64,000 nucleotides of DNA. It comes from Chalara sp. BL73 (taxonomy: Eukaryota > Ascomycota > Leotiomycetes > Helotiales). The stretch's first letter is position 1, and every line of letters begins with the position of its first letter. Made by a program: the position numbers and the translations under genes. Below the pieces are notes generated by a model that was not told the origin of the DNA, did not search any database, and saw only the letters and a list, made by a program, of their open reading frames with translations. Of this stretch, positions 26,407 through 40,789 are shown in pieces. The stretch is from assembly GCA_918026815.1 (NCBI GenBank), contig CAKJVC010000091.1:62001-126000 (forward strand), written 5' to 3'.

Positions 26407-27919
26407 TTTTAATCTTTTTTACAAAGTGTAGTTCAGCACGAGTCAGAAAAGTATCGCACTTAAAACGCTATAATGTCGAAAAGAAAAAAAAAAGCAACTA
26501 GATTTGTTTTTACAGCTCGTCGACTTACTATTCGGTTTTTTACAAAAAACCTGAGTTTTGACTTACTTAATACAATTTGTATGCGCAAAAAATCAGAAAA
26601 AAGTCAATACTCGGAAAAAATCGAAAACAAAACATTTTAAAAACAACAAAAAAACGACGTTGTTATAAATACACAAAATACATTAGTTTGCGAGCTATTT
26701 ATTGTAGCAAAACTTTAAAAAAAAATACGTAAAACAAAACAACGCAAAAAGCAAAAACTTACAAAAACAAGCAACGCTGCTAAAAAACTTAAAAAAGTCA
26801 AAAAACAAAAAAAAATCTTAAAAAAGCAGTTGTGTAATTTAAATAATTTCGAAAAAAGCTAAAAACTAGCCGAAAAAAAAACTAAAGCGAAACGCTGCCG
26901 GTATATTAGTAAAACGTTTCCGAACAAAACAAAGTTTAAAAAAATGCTTAAACGTTAACTATTTTTTTAGCAACTAGTATTAAAACTTAAAAATTTACTT
27001 AATTTTAAAAAAAAAACTTTATTAAAAGTGCAGTTTTTTGTGTTAGCCGCGAAACGCTGTTTCAAAATAAACGAAAATTACTACTTTTTTAATAATACAC
27101 AAAAAATAAACTATTGTGTTTTTGTTTTCGATATAATAACAAAACGAAAATAAAACGGCTATAAATCGAAAATAAAAGTCGGCAATACTATATAAAAAAA
27201 GTTTGTAGCTTTTTTTTATAATTGCTTTACAAATAAAAACAATCGAAAACTAAACGCGGCTAACAAGCTAAAAAACGTTAAACAGCAAAAAAACTAGTCG
27301 GTAAAAGCTTTTACAATACATTTAAAAACGTTCGAAAAAAAGCTAAAAATCGTAAATAATACGTATTGTTAACGTACGCTATTCGAAAAATTTAAAAATA
27401 ATTTAAAAACAAATATATTGCGCTATAAAAATTTGTTTAAAAGCCGGAAAACGCTAATATTTTTAGCTCGAAAAATAAAAAGCGCAAAAAAAATTATTAG
27501 CAACTTTAATAGTTTAAATAAAAAAGCTACAAAAAACTCGCAAAAAAACGTCGATATTTTTGCATTTACAGCTGAATTAAAAACGCCGATTTAACGTTTT
27601 GCAATAAAAAATACTTAAAAAAACACAAAAAACATTTTAAATAAAACGAATCGTATTTTTATCGGTACCGGCACAAAAAGTAAACGTAGTACTATTTAAT
27701 GCTATTAATACAATAAAAAAAGTTATTTATTTTTTAAATGCTTTAATATAAAATACTACAATTGCAAAAAAAAAAGTTATATTTCTATTAATTATTTAAA
27801 GTTTAAACAAAAAAACGAAAAAACTCGTTTTTAATATTTTTTTTGTAAAAAAAACGAGCAAAAACGCAAAAAAAAAACAAATAGTTATTTTAGTACAAGT
27901 ATTTAATGCCGAAAAAAAA

Positions 27920-29100
27920 ACGAAAAAAATACAAGCGCTTATCGACAATAGTGTAAAACAAAACTATGTAAAACAGTTTTTAGCTATATAGTATAATTAA
28001 AAATCGAAAAACGCTTAGTTTTAACTAGTTACAATAAATAAAAAAAAAGTTGTTATTTACAAAATTAACAATATCGAACTAGCAATTACTAATTCCGAAA
28101 ATACTACAAAACTTTACTAATACGACTTTGTAACGTGCGACTTTAATATACTAAACGTTTTTTTTATATTAAAATACTTTTAGCTAAAATAAATTAATTT
28201 AGTTATACGTTTTTTTACAAAAAGCTAACAATACTTTTTTAAAACGTTTTAAATTAAAATGCTTAATATTAAAAATTTTCGCAAAGTTAACAAAAGTCAA
28301 GTAATTTATTGTTTAGTTTTATAGCGAGTAAAAAAAAGTTTAGTATTGCTTTTTTTTAAATATACAAGTTATACTAATATATTTAACAACGTTTTCGCAA
28401 GCATTTTATTAAAACATTATTCGATAAAATACCGAATTAATTTCAAGCCGAAAACAGTACTGTTATAAAGCTTTATTTACTCGTTTTTAAAAAAAAAATT
28501 AACAATACTAAAAAAATATTTCGAATTTTTTTTATTAAAAAAATAAATTCGCCGATTTACTAATTTTGCAAAAGCGCCGATTTTATTCGTATTTAAAAAA
28601 AACGGTTTTTTTAAGTTATATGTAAACTACAAAAAATTAAATAAAGTTACGATTAAAAATAAAACGTTATTATTTTTAATTAGTAAAACGCTAAATAAGT
28701 TTTGTCGCTTAAAGCGATTTACAAAAATAGATTTTATTAATGCTTACTACAAAATACGCATTAAAAAAAGCGATAAGTAAAAAACGGCGTTTTGTATTCG
28801 ATACAGCTATTTCGAGTATTTAGTTTTTTTTTTTAAGTTTTTAAACGTTTTAACTACGTTTTAAGTTTATATTAACTAAACACTAATCGGCTTTATCGAT
28901 ATAATTTGCGTAGTTTATTTTAATAACATACTTATTTTTTCGAAAAAAATCGAAAACTATACAAAAACAGTTTATAAAGTTTTCGAAAAACTACAAAAGT
29001 ACAAACTATACGCAAACTTTTTTAAATGCTGTTTTAATACAAATACTGTTAAGTTTTTAAGCTTTATTGTAAAGCTAAAAAGCATAAAAATAAATTTTTT
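27920..29100 (+). pseudogene. B1 protease and reverse transcriptase remnant
   Basis: The aspartic protease site reads ALIDNSVKQNY, where DSG is expected, so its glycine/serine have shifted by G-to-A changes. The RT has VNYKKLNKVTIKNKT and FTKIDFINAYYKIRI, then YFNNILIFSKK in place of YxDD-ILIFS. The frame is broken by many TAA/TAG codons. This is typical gypsy polymerase order. Confidence 0.72.
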
Positions 29101-30472
29101 TCGCGTAAAAACCGTAAAAAAATAACTTGTGTTTACGTGTTATAAAAATATTTAAGTGTTTTTAAAGTTTACTAACTTTTACAAACGATTTATTAAAAAA
29201 TACGTTTGCATTTGTATATTACTAATAAACTTTTTTAAGAAAATAAAAAAGCTTACAGCTTTTTTCCGAGTAAAACTCGAAGCGCTAGCAAGTTTTAAAG
29301 TTTTAAAATTGAAATTTTAAAAAACACTTTTGTTTAAACATTTTAATTCGCAACGTAAAATTAAAGTAAAAACAAATAGTTCTAAATAAGCTATAGCCGG
29401 GATTTTTTTGCAGCTGTTCGGAAAAAAAAAAAAAGCTAAATAGCACTTTATTGCTTTTTATTTAAAAAAGCTTACTTTTGTTAAGTTTCGATATAATATT
29501 TATAATATAAAGTTAATAGCTATAATTTATGTTTTTTGACAATAAAAACAATATTTTTAAAACAGTATCGATACTGTTACAGTTCGTACTAACTACAACA
29601 ATTTGAAATATTTTATAATAAAAAAAAAACTTACAAACTGCTAAACGAAATAAGCCGAAAACTTAAACAAGTTTAATTTTGTAATTAAGTTTAAACTAAG
29701 CAAAACTAATTTCGCAAACGAACTTTTACAAAAGCTAAACTATAAAAAGTCGACGTCGAATCGAAAACGAAACAAAAAAAAAACAAAAATGTTTTTTTCG
29801 ACTTTATATAATAAACTATATATAGCAAAGTTGTTTTATACTTTAAAAAACTATTTAAAAAGTATATTTTTAAATAGCACGAATTAAGCGCGCTTGTATA
29901 AAGTCGCGTTTACTCCGAAAAGTAAACATTTTCGAACCGGTAAAATGCCGAAACTAAAAACAAATATAATAAAGTTATAAGCTAAAAAATACTACAGCGT
30001 AATCCGAAAAGTTAAATTTAAGCTTGTTGCTAGTATAACTAGTTGCAAACAGCGCGTACTACAAAAAATAGCGATTATGTCGTTATCGACCGAAACAGTA
30101 TATAATAAAATAATAAAGCCGATTCGAAACGTTTTAACGAAACTGCAGAAAACTGATTTTTTTTTAGTTCGAAAAATTACTAAAAAAACTATAAAACAAA
30201 GCCGAACCGAAGCGAAAAAGCTATAAAATATAAGTTACAAAAATAGTTTATTTTGTTATAAAAAAGCTGTATATATTTTTAACGAAAAGTTAATACGCGC
30301 GAAAATAATTTACGTGTATTATAATAAAAAGCTTGCCGGCTATTTTAGCGTGCGTAAAACGCGCAAGCTAATAAGTTGAAAATACTATTAGTTTAGTTTA
30401 AAAAATAATATTAAAAAACATGTTAAAACGTGCACGAAATACTAAAAAAGCAAACTGAAAAAGCACTAAACT

Positions 30473-30772
30473 TGTAACAATCGAAGGCATATGGACTCCT
30501 GATCACGTGGCAAGGTACGGACCCAAGATGGGGGAGAGCCAATACGGACCCCTTTCGGACATGGCACTCGTATCCCTTACGGACCTAAGTACAACACGGA
30601 CTCCGGAAAAATATAAAAAGAAATATAAAAAGTGTTTCTTTTGTTTACAAGATTATTTCTTTTTTATGTTTTTTATATTTTTCGTAATAAACTTTTTAAA
30701 ATGCTACTATTAGCTTAAAATACGTACTTTTATATACTTCTATTTAGTCTGTAGTGTTTTAGCGTTGTTACA
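30473..30772 (+). repeat. 5' LTR of C1
   Basis: 300 bp, TGTAACAATCGAAGG..GTTGTTACA. Its left half is nearly unmutated and its right half mutated. The 3' LTR shows the opposite pattern. Confidence 0.9.
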
Positions 30773-33700
30773 TTATATAAAAAACATTAATCCCGCCGAA
30801 AACGGCCTAATAAAATATTTTATTTAAAGCACTTTTAAACATCGACTTTAATATCGGAAACAATCCGGTATAAAGTAAAAGCAGATACTAAAATAACTCG
30901 TATAACCGCGATACTAAAAAACTCGCGAACAACTAGTAAACTAAAGCTTGATTTAGTATAAAGCAGCTAGTAAAAATCGTTAAAGTAACGTTAAAAAAAA
31001 TACCGAAACTTTTAAAAACTTTTTTACACGCGAAAGAAAATTACGCATAAAAGCAAAAAACACAAACTAGAAACACCGACTTTTTTACAACAACTATTCG
31101 ACCAGAAGCAGAAGTATAGCAAAACAACAACTACAAAACTTCGCTTTTTCGAAAAATACAAATACAATACACACGTAAAACAAAAAACTTAGTTAACTTA
31201 GTTTAACTTAATTTGCTAAAAAAAAAAAAAAAAAAGCTTTTAAAAAGTTCAGAATCTATACTGTAGCTAAATTGAGTAAACTATTAAAAAATATAAATAC
31301 TAAACACGATTTAAAAATAGCACGGCTTAACAAAACTTTTACAATACTTACTGCTTTAGTAATAAACAATCAGACTTTAAAGTTAAATAATAGCTCGGTT
31401 AAAGCTAATTCGAACTAAAAAAACTTTATACCGCTTTTTAATAATAAAAAAAATCTAAACGACAGTAACAACGACTATACACACTATAAAGTTAAAAAAA
31501 AAAAAGCAAATTATTATTTTAAATATACTAGATTTTAAACTCGAAAAATTCTATAGAAATCCGAAAACTTTTCTAACTATTTTCAAACTTCGAAAAATAT
31601 AAAACTTAAAAAAATAAAGCTAAAAAAAATTGTTTTTTTAAATAATAAAACTAAACTACTTTTCTAGCAGTAAAAAGCTTTTTTAATAAACCGACTCGAG
31701 CTATACCCGGAATTTTACTCGTTAAAAAAATCGAAAAAAGCATTTATATAAAGCATAACTAAAAGTACCGTTAAAAAATACTTAAAACTTCGTTATTTAT
31801 CCGATACTCGTAAATTTAAAACAGCAAAAAAAATGCTAAAGTTTTTAGTTTTTTACTATATAACTAGAAACGAAACAAAGCAAACAAAAATAGTATTTTA
31901 TAAATTAACAATAAAAAAAAAAAAACATGTTTTCGAAACTTTTTTAAAATTTAAAGCACGTTTTTTAAATACCGCAATTAAAAAAAACGTAGCTGAATCG
32001 AAATAGTTTTTTTATTTATAGCAAAAAATAATTTTAAAACTTAAAAAAACAGCAAAAGCAGCAAAACGCAGTTAAAAAAAAAGTTTTTAAAAAATAGTTG
32101 CACATTTATTTTTAATTAACAAAAAAAATCGTCGAAATACTAAAACTTTTTTAATTAGTACTATAAACAAAACTACGTTAATTCGAAAAAAATACTAAAC
32201 TAAAACAACTAATTTATACAACTTTAAAACTACGACTTTTTTTTATACACTATATAAAAAGTCCAATATATCAAACTATTGCTTTTTATTTACAGTTAAA
32301 AGTTACAGTTTTATTTTCAGAAAAAAAACGAGTATTTTTATAAACACAACAAAAAACAAAGTAAATTCGATATACTTTCGATATAAAAAAACTAAACACT
32401 TTTAATTAAAATGTTTTTTAAATACTACTATAAAAAAAATTGCTACTAATATAAAAGCAATAGTAAATAAAACAACGAAACATAAAAAACAATAACACAC
32501 TTTAAAATTAAACTCGAAAAAAAATCGAAAAAAAAACGAAAAAGCTTAAAACAAAACTTTTTTCTAAGTTTACGCAAATGTAATTTGTTAAATTTAAACT
32601 TATTTAAATTAATAAGTAGTACGCAATTTTTAGTTTTATATATACTTAGTATAAATAAAATCGAAATAGCTTTTTAATTGTTAGCAAACACAAAAACTAC
32701 TAAATACTTTTTTATTAACAGTGCACTAACTAAACACTTTTCGAATTTTTTTTAAACTAAAATTAAAAAACTTTTTTATTTTGTTTTTATTTGTAGTTAC
32801 AAAAAAAAAATTATAAGTTATACTTTAAAATACATTCGGTTGTACTTTATAATCGACAAACGGAAAATATTTAATTGTTTTTTTGTGCTTTTTAACTTTA
32901 AAAACTAAAATATTATTATTAATATTAAATAAATAAAACGTTTTAAAATATTGTTAAATTTAACTCGGCATAAATTCGTATAGCTTACCGGAACTTTTTC
33001 GACTTTATACTGAAATAAAATTATTTTTATACTTTTTTTTAATTTAAAAAATATTGTTATACTTAATTTTTAAAACAACGTAATTCGAAAAAACGAAGCT
33101 TTAAATCGAAAGTATTAACGCAGCAAAAAAAAAGCATTTTTAAACTTGCTACAATTTGTTTTTAACTTAAAAACTTTAATTTTTTAAAAAAGTGCAACAG
33201 TACTAACAGCACTAGCTGCACTAACAGTACTAACTGTATTAACAGTACTAATTACTTTTATTTTAAAACGCAAACGCAAACGCTAAAAACTTTTAGCATT
33301 TTTTCCGCAAACTATTAAACTTTTTAACATTTGCGAAATTAGCGCTAACGTGTTTTACTACTATATAAAACGAAAGTTTTCGAAGTTTTTTTAAACTACT
33401 TTTTATAAAATTAATAAAATTATCGAAAAACGTTTTAAAACTTAAAAACTAAACTATTTACTAAAAAAAAAAAACTTTTTATTTTACGAAAATTTTAATA
33501 CGAAAACTTTGATCGATTAAAAACTGCCGAACAACTTTAAAAAGTTTTTCGATATATTTTCGAAAGTAGTATTTAATTAATTACTTTTTTATTGTTTATA
33601 TAATTACAAAATTTATTTAAAAGCTTTTTTACTACTTTTCGGATTTTTTTTATATCGACAATTTACTTAAAAGTTGAAAACTACTAAAAAATATATATTA

Positions 33701-33799
33701 AAAAACTTTAAAAAAAATTTATTGCTAACAGCAACAGTTTTTTTTACTTTTTAATTCTATTTGTAAAAAAGCAGAATAAAAGTTTAAAGTTTTGTATTA

Positions 33800-34290
33800 A
33801 CTACTGTAAATTAAATGCTTTTACTCGAACCGACTTATATTCGATTTCGCGAATAAACGAACTTTTGTTGAAAGTTAGCAAAACTAAATTTTTTACTAAG
33901 CTCGATATACAGCAAGTTTTTTACCGGATTAAAATAAATTCAAAATTAAAAAAGTATACTATTTTTCGAACTAAATATAAAAACTACAAATACAAAGTAT
34001 TACTATTTGAATTTATTAACAGTCCGGCTACTTACTAAAAGTATATAAACGATATATTTATAAATTTTTTTAATGTTTTTTGCATTGTTTATTTAAATAA
34101 CATTTTAATTTACTTCGAATCGCTAAAAAAGTACAAAAAACATATTAAAAAAGTGTTTTAGCAATTACGTAAAACAAAACTTTAAACTAATATTAAAAAG
34201 TGCGAATTTAACATTACTAAAACTAAATATTTAAAATATATTTTAATTACTAAAAACTTAAAAATAAATTTCGATAAAATAAAACTTTTT
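33800..34290 (+). pseudogene. C1 reverse transcriptase remnant
   Basis: An almost open stretch reads FCINYCKLNAFTRT, FFTKLDIQQVFYRIKIN, FINSPATYQKYINDIFI and VYLNNILIYFESL. The catalytic YxDD is YLNN. Glutamine and tryptophan codons downstream have become stops. Confidence 0.78.
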
Positions 34291-35212
34291 TAAACTTAAA
34301 ACAGATTTTATACAGTAACAAGTATAAAATCCTTTTTAAAATTCTGCAGATTTTACCGACAATTTATTAAAAATTTTAAAAAAATCGCGAAACTTTTAAC
34401 TATTTTTACTAAGCTTACCGAACTTTTTAAGTAAACTAAAAAGTATAATACAGCTTTTAAAAAATTAAAACAGCATTTATTTTTTTTTTAAGTACTGCGC
34501 TATTTCGACTTCGAACTTTTTACGAAACTAAAAACCGACGCGTTAAATAGTATAATTGCAAAAATTATGTTTTAATTACACGATAATATTACTTAACATT
34601 CGGTCGGATTTTATTCGTATATACTAGTAAGCTATAAAACTAACTAAAAAATTTATAACAAAAAACTTTTTGCAATACTCGAAACTTTTAAAAAATAAAA
34701 ACTAAAACTTATGTTTACTAGCAGCTAAATCGCAGTATATTCGAACTATTATTTTTTAAAGTATTTTATAACGACTAAACTTTTGACTGCTAAACAAGTA
34801 CGTTAAATAAAATTTTTATCGAATTTTAATTTTAAAATTATGTATACTTCCGGAAAAGCTAATTAAAAAACAAATATTTTAAACAAAAAAAAACAAAACT
34901 TTAAAAAACAAAAAACAGTAAAACAAAACACTAAATTTCGAACATTGCTAAAACCTAATAAATTAAACTTTCGAATTAACGCCGAACTAGCAAAAATATT
35001 CGTAAAATACAGTTAAATGTTTGCTAAATACAAATTAATGCAAACTAAATATAATTTTAATATTTTAAAAATGCTAAAAAATAACATTTTAATGCTTCGA
35101 AACTTTACCGATTTAATAAACCAACTTAAAAACAACAACAAAAAGTCGTTCGAAAAACAACGAAAAAATTTAACTTTCGAATACATTATAAAAAATAAAC
35201 TTTTGCTATACT

Positions 35213-36540
35213 AAAAAAAACTATGCGTAAACTGCTATACTTTTTTTTGTACGGACTTAATTCGAAAAATATATAATCAATTTTTTACAGTTTACTTAAA
35301 AAAAGCTAAAACTTACTAGTTGTTTACGCGTAAGTATTACTAAGTCGAAATAAGTGCGAACTGTAAAAAATATATGCAAAATTGTTAAATTTGCAAAAAA
35401 TTTTATTAAAACTAAATAAAACAACGAAAATTTCTTTATTTATTACTAGTACTTTTGTACTTTATACAGTATTTATATATAAATTTTAAAAATTTCTTTA
35501 AAAACAAATATAAATATAATTGTATTTTAGTGTTTATTAACCGACTCGAAAAAAATTCAGTAACTATTTCGTGCTATTAAAACATTAATGCTCGAAAACT
35601 AGCTATTTTATTTATTTAATAAATTTATCGGTTCGGATGCATTTCGAAATTTATTATATTCGACAAAAAACTGCAGTTTGTATTATTATTTTAAAAAAAA
35701 ATCTGCAGAATAATCGGCGTAAAAATCAAACTTTTAACAGTATACTACAAGTAAACAAATAGCTAAACCGAAATTATAAACAAATATATCGATTTTCGAC
35801 TTAAACTTTTTATTAATTACTATTAAAACAATTAAAGCAAACTGATTTTTATAATAAACAAAGTTTAAGTAACTTTTTTTTATACTTTTATCGAAATAAC
35901 TTTGTACTAGCTTAAATATAAAATAAAGCTTAAAAACAGTTAAAATTAAAAAACTTTAAAAGTTTTTACTTTATTAAAAAAGTTGAATTATAAAAACGCT
36001 CGAAACTTAGCCGAACGCATAAAAAATGCTTAAAAAACTGCACAAAAAAATATAAAAAAAGCTTAAAAACGCATAGCAACGCAAATAAACAAGCATCGAA
36101 AACTTGTCGACTTTAAAATAAATAAAAAAGTTTACTTATCGACAAAAAACTTAAAAAGCTTTCGACTAAACAAAAAATTAGCTAATTAGTACAAAAAACT
36201 TTTTTGGATTTTTAAACAAGTAAAACACTTGTATAAGTTAAAACTGCTACTAAGTTCGAAAATTCACAATGTTTTTGCACTAAAACTTTTAATAAAAAAT
36301 TCAAACAACTTTTTACTAAAACAAAAAAATTCTAAGCTTAATAAACAAGTTATAGCTAAACAAAAAAAATAAAAAGTAAAAAAAATTGTAGCAGTATACA
36401 AATTCCGTAATTCATTAAAATACTAAGTAAATTAAGTAAAATACGACTTAAATACTATTTAGTATTTCGTATTAAACTTTATAAAAGTTTTTTACAAATT
36501 AAAAATTTTTTACTTAGTATACTTATTAAAGCTAAAACTA
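35213..36540 (+). pseudogene. C1 integrase and chromodomain remnant
   Basis: Zinc-finger Cys pairs (ANCKKYMQNC, ICKK) are followed by core elements CISKFIIFDKKLQFV, GVKIKLLTVYYK, TEIINKYIDFRLKLFINY and FFYTFIEIT through several stops. A chromodomain-like stretch lies at about 36,370-36,530 (VKKIVAVYKFRNSLKY, then VKYDLN). Together these place C1 with the chromoviruses. Confidence 0.72.
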
Positions 36541-37991
36541 CTCCGAAACTTATTCGCTTAAATAAAAGCATAAAAAAACGAAATAAAAAATATAAATTAC
36601 TTAATAAACAACAAAATAGCAAGTATAAACACTAATAAAATTATTGTATTAACTTTTTAAATAAAAAAAAATAGCAAATCAAAACTAAAACTTAATATCG
36701 AATCTTTTTTAAACAATATACTACGCTTTTTTTTTATAGCTTTCCGAAAAAAATTCTTATTTTTATCGGAATTATAACTATTTTTAATATTATTATTTTC
36801 CGGCAAAAACAAAACGTTTTTTACAGCAGCACTTTTAATTCGAACTACTTTTTTTTTTTTACGTTTACGCTTGCGAAACTTTAAAGCAAAAACATTCAAA
36901 AAACGAAAATCGAAAACTTTGATTTTTTTCTGCAAATCAACAAAACTTTTCGCGATATTTTAAAGCACGATTTAAACTAAAACTAAAAAAAAATAAAAAA
37001 CGATTTACATTCAAAAACTTAACACTCGCGATTATTGCCGCATTAATAAAACGAAGCTTTTTTATTATCGCATTTAAAACTTTTATTTAAGTTTTAAACG
37101 TTTTAAACGTAACAATTATAACAATACAGTTCAAAATCCGAACAGCAGCAGCACAAATAAAACTAAGTTTAGCATTAACAAATTAACTATACTTATTATT
37201 AATATAAACAAAAATCTGAAATGCTAAATGTTAATTTTTAAAGCTAAGTATAAAACGATTCGAGAATTTACCGAATAGCATTTAGCATTTTGTGCAATAC
37301 AATAATTACACTTTTTCGAATTCGCTTTAACGAAATAGTATTTATAAAAAACGTTTTTTTCAACCGAATTTCTATTTTTATTATAAATGCTGTTTTTTTT
37401 ACGTTTCGTAACGTAAAAGCAACGCAAGCACTAAACGCGATACGCTTTTAAAAAAGCACCGGAAAAAATAAAAAGTAGCAATATTAATTTACAAACGCGT
37501 ATTAACAAAAAATAAAACGCAAAACGCGGAAAACTGTAAAAACTTACAATGTAAATATTAAACTAAAAGCATAACAAATAAAAATCAAATATACTAAAAG
37601 CAAAAAGAAAAAAATAAAGCTATTTACTATAGTTGTAGTTGTAAATAAAAAAAAAGAAAAAAAGTAATAAAAAAAAACAGCTATTTTATACTTAAAGCTT
37701 TAACAGCAGTAATTTAAAACTACTAATTTAAAATTACTGATTTGCAACTAAACGACAACAAAAAAAAAAGCACGACCGAAGCATACTTAAACGTATTGTT
37801 GTAACGAAATCAAAAAAAGTAAACAGTAAATAAAGCAGCTTTAAAACACGTTGCTATTAATTAAAACAAAAAAAATCAGAAAAACTTACGCGTAACCGAG
37901 CTAATTATGCTTTACGATACTTATACGAACTTTTTTAAAACACTAATTTCAACAAAGTTTAAAAACAAGCTTTTTTTTAAAAAGAAAATAA

Positions 37992-38291
37992 TATAACAAT
38001 CGAAAGTATATAAACTTTTAATTACGTGGCAAAGTACGGACTTAAAATAAAAAAAAGCTAATACAGACTTTTTTCGAACATAGCACTCGTATTTTTTACG
38101 GACCTAAATACGACACGAACTCCGGAAAAATATAGAAAGAAATATAAAAAGTGTTTTTTTTGTTTACAAAATTATTTTTTCTTTATGTTTTTTATATTCT
38201 TTGTAGTAGACCTCTTAAAATGCTACTATTAGCCTAAGATACGTACTCCCATATACCTCTACTCAGCCTGTAGTGTTCTAGCGTCGTTACA
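37992..38291 (+). repeat. 3' LTR of C1
   Basis: 300 bp. Its 5' half is heavily mutated and its 3' half nearly intact. It is followed by AAACT. Confidence 0.9.
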
Positions 38292-38296
38292 AAACT

Positions 38297-39430
38297 TACA
38301 GCGAGTTAGCTTCGATTTTTATTTTTTTGAAACTATAAAAAAAAATAACTATAGATTTTATTACAAATTTACTATTTAGCAAAAAGCACAACTAAATATA
38401 TAACTTTGTACTAATTATAGTTAACAAATACACTAAACTAGCACGCTATATAGCTGTACAGAAAAATATTTAAGTTTATAAACTTGCAGAACTGTTTATA
38501 AACTACATTTATAAAAATTTCGAATTTTTAAAAAGAATTACTATTAACAAAAAGTTTGTTTTTACAAACAAATTTTAGAAAAACTTTATATATTACTTTA
38601 AAATTCGCCGCCGACTTTTTACTGTTTTTTACTCGCAAACAAACAGCTAAACAAAACAACAAAATTAAATTTTAGAATTTTATTTAAAAACGTATTGTAA
38701 TTACAAGCAAAATAATTAAGTCTCGAAACTAATTTTAACGGAATTTATATACAACAATTTTGTTTATACAAGTACTAATAGTATTTCGTTTAAACTACTT
38801 TACAACTTCGATTTTAAGCTAAGCTTAAACGTCGAAAACAACGTTTTCGAAAAAAAAGTGCCGGCAGCTAAAAAAAAAATCAAGCTTTTAATAAAAAAAC
38901 GAAAAAAGCTTTCGAGTAACTTTTAAAAAGCTTACAAAAAACATAAAAAGTACTACAACGCAAAACACAAACTAATTCGTTTCTGCGTAAAAAAGAAAAT
39001 AATACTAATTTCGAAAAATATTCGACAATTTAAGTTTAGCCGTAAACTTGTAAACAAATATTTAAAACTATTTAAAGTTTTAAAAGTTATTAAAAATTAC
39101 AAACAAACTTACAAGCTAAAACTACTGCTATTTTACAAAATCTACAATATGTTTTATGTATTTTTATTAAAGCTGTAGCATAAACGTAAAAAAGCTGTTG
39201 AAAAACCGGCGCCGATTTTAGTACAGAAAAAAAAAAAGTACAAAGTAAAAGCTATTTAAACTTACTAAACTACAAAAAAAAAAAAAAAGTATTTAGTGCA
39301 CTAAAAAAAGTATTTTTTTGCAAAAAACTTATAAAAGCTCGCGAAAAACTTTCGAAGCGCCGACGAAATAGTACAAAAATATTACCGAAAAACTACGTTT
39401 AAAATAGCAAAAAAGTCGAAAAAAAAAAAA
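38297..39430 (+). pseudogene. B1 integrase C-terminus and chromodomain
   Basis: After C1 the B1 integrase resumes and reads through stops as FIYNNFVYTSTNSISFKLLY, the end of the catalytic core. At about 39,230-39,400 a clear chromodomain follows: KYKVKAI, KKKKKYLVH, KYFFAKNL and NFRSADEIVQKYYRK, matching the usual YxVExIL..KYLVHWKGY..TWEPxENF pattern. The tryptophans are stops (TGG to TAA/TAG). Confidence 0.75.
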
Positions 39431-39596
39431 CGAAAAAAAGCAAAATAGTTAATTTATGCTCGAAAACAAACAGCAAAAGCCCGGAAACGAAACAATAAAT
39501 GCTCGAAAGCGAAACTAAACGTCCAGAAAACCATTCGCCGCTAAAGCAGCCGCTACTACTTTTTTTACTACTTCGATTTTTTTTCGACTTTTTTTC

Positions 39597-39597
<1 letters not shown>

Positions 39598-39637
<40 letters not shown>

Positions 39638-39638
39638 C

Positions 39639-39675
<37 letters not shown>
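39598..39675. repeat. Two long poly-T tracts
   Basis: About 36 and 31 consecutive T, separated by AAGCAAAC, in the 3' region of B1 just after the chromodomain. They probably arose from a pyrimidine-rich tract in which every C was converted to T. Confidence 0.7.
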
Positions 39676-40581
39676 CGTTTTTGCTAATACCGGCTTAATT
39701 AAATCAAATCGGCTACAAGTCGAAAAAAGTTCGATTATTTACTGCTACTTGTTGCAATTTAACTAACTTTCGCAAAAAAGAATTAGTTTTTTTAGCTTTT
39801 GTAAAAAAAGCCAAAAAAACCGCTTTTACTTTTTTAAAGTAAGTTTATTAACAAAACAAAGTTTTTAAACGATTTTTAATTTCCGAAAAAACCCGGGCGA
39901 TAGTTTTACGAAAGCGCTTTTTGCGGTCGTCGAAGCCGAAACGCTTTTAAAGCAAACGCGACCAGTATGTAAAACGACTACTACAACGACGGAAAACAGC
40001 CGGCAGCTAGTTAAAGTTAAATCGAAAAAGTATTGAAACTACAAAATACTTACAAAAAAACATTTAGCTTTAAAGCCGCGGCAGCGAAAGTATTTAATGC
40101 TGCTTTTTTTTATTAAAAAAGCAGCAGACTTCGAGTTTAAAACTTACAATTTTCGCGCAGCGAAAACAAACGAAAATAGCCGAAGCCGAAACGAAAGCAA
40201 AACGCAAAACAAACATAATAGTAATAATAGTAGTAATAGTAATAATAGTGTTAGTAATAGTATTACAAAAAAAAAAAAAAAACGCAGCTAAGCGAAAAAA
40301 AAACGCTTATTTATAAGCTGAAGTTCGACTATTACTTATTTCTATTTATAACTAAAAAGCTATTATTGTTGTTACTTATTTATTTTAAAAGTATTGTTAA
40401 TTGTTTTTATTGTACTCAGTTTCCGCTTTTTATTGTACTTAAATTGTTGTTCGCTATAAGCTTTTTCCGGCTTACTTTCGATTGCTTTACGAGTTAGCTA
40501 TAATACTAAACTACAATACTTGCGCCTAAAGTTTACAATACTAGCATAAACGTCGAAACGACGTTTAAAAAAAAAAAGCAA

Positions 40582-40784
40582 TATCAGGCGCCAGAATGTC
40601 ACGTGCTAAAAAGCACTAAGAAAAGCTCGGTAAAAACACTGAGGCTTGGCATGTATAAGCACGTAAAAAGTCGCCAGAGGTTCGGAAAGTATAAGTAAAA
40701 AACTCGGGACGTAGTAGAGAAAGTAGAGATTAGTCTTTGTATCAATTGCAGTTGACTTGTGCCACCCTACTCCAGCACCTTACA
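40582..40784 (+). repeat. 3' LTR of B1
   Basis: 203 bp, TATCAGGCGCCAG..CCTTACA, followed by CTTGT. Confidence 0.9.
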
Positions 40785-40789
40785 CTTGT

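Larger units (their letters stand above)
30473..38291 (+). mobile_element. Element C1: chromodomain Ty3/gypsy retrotransposon, innermost of the nest
   Basis: Paired 300-bp LTRs (30,473-30,772 and 37,992-38,291) with AAACT at 30,468-30,472 and 38,292-38,296. It is 7.8 kb long. RT lies at about 33,800-34,260, integrase at about 35,213-35,940 and a chromodomain-like segment at about 36,365-36,540. About 1.4 kb follow before the 3' LTR with no recognised domain. Despite being the youngest layer of the nest, it is densely mutated. Confidence 0.88.
26204..40784 (+). mobile_element. Element B1: chromodomain Ty3/gypsy retrotransposon, host of C1
   Basis: Paired 203-bp LTRs with CTTGT at 26,199-26,203 and 40,785-40,789. 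Without C1 it is about 6.8 kb. Plus-strand order is gag from about 26,472, protease at about 27,920, RT at about 28,560-29,100, RNase H at about 29,400-29,800, integrase from about 30,200 (interrupted by C1 at 30,473 and resumed at 38,297), and chromodomain at about 39,230-39,400. All frames are full of transition-type stops. Confidence 0.88.
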
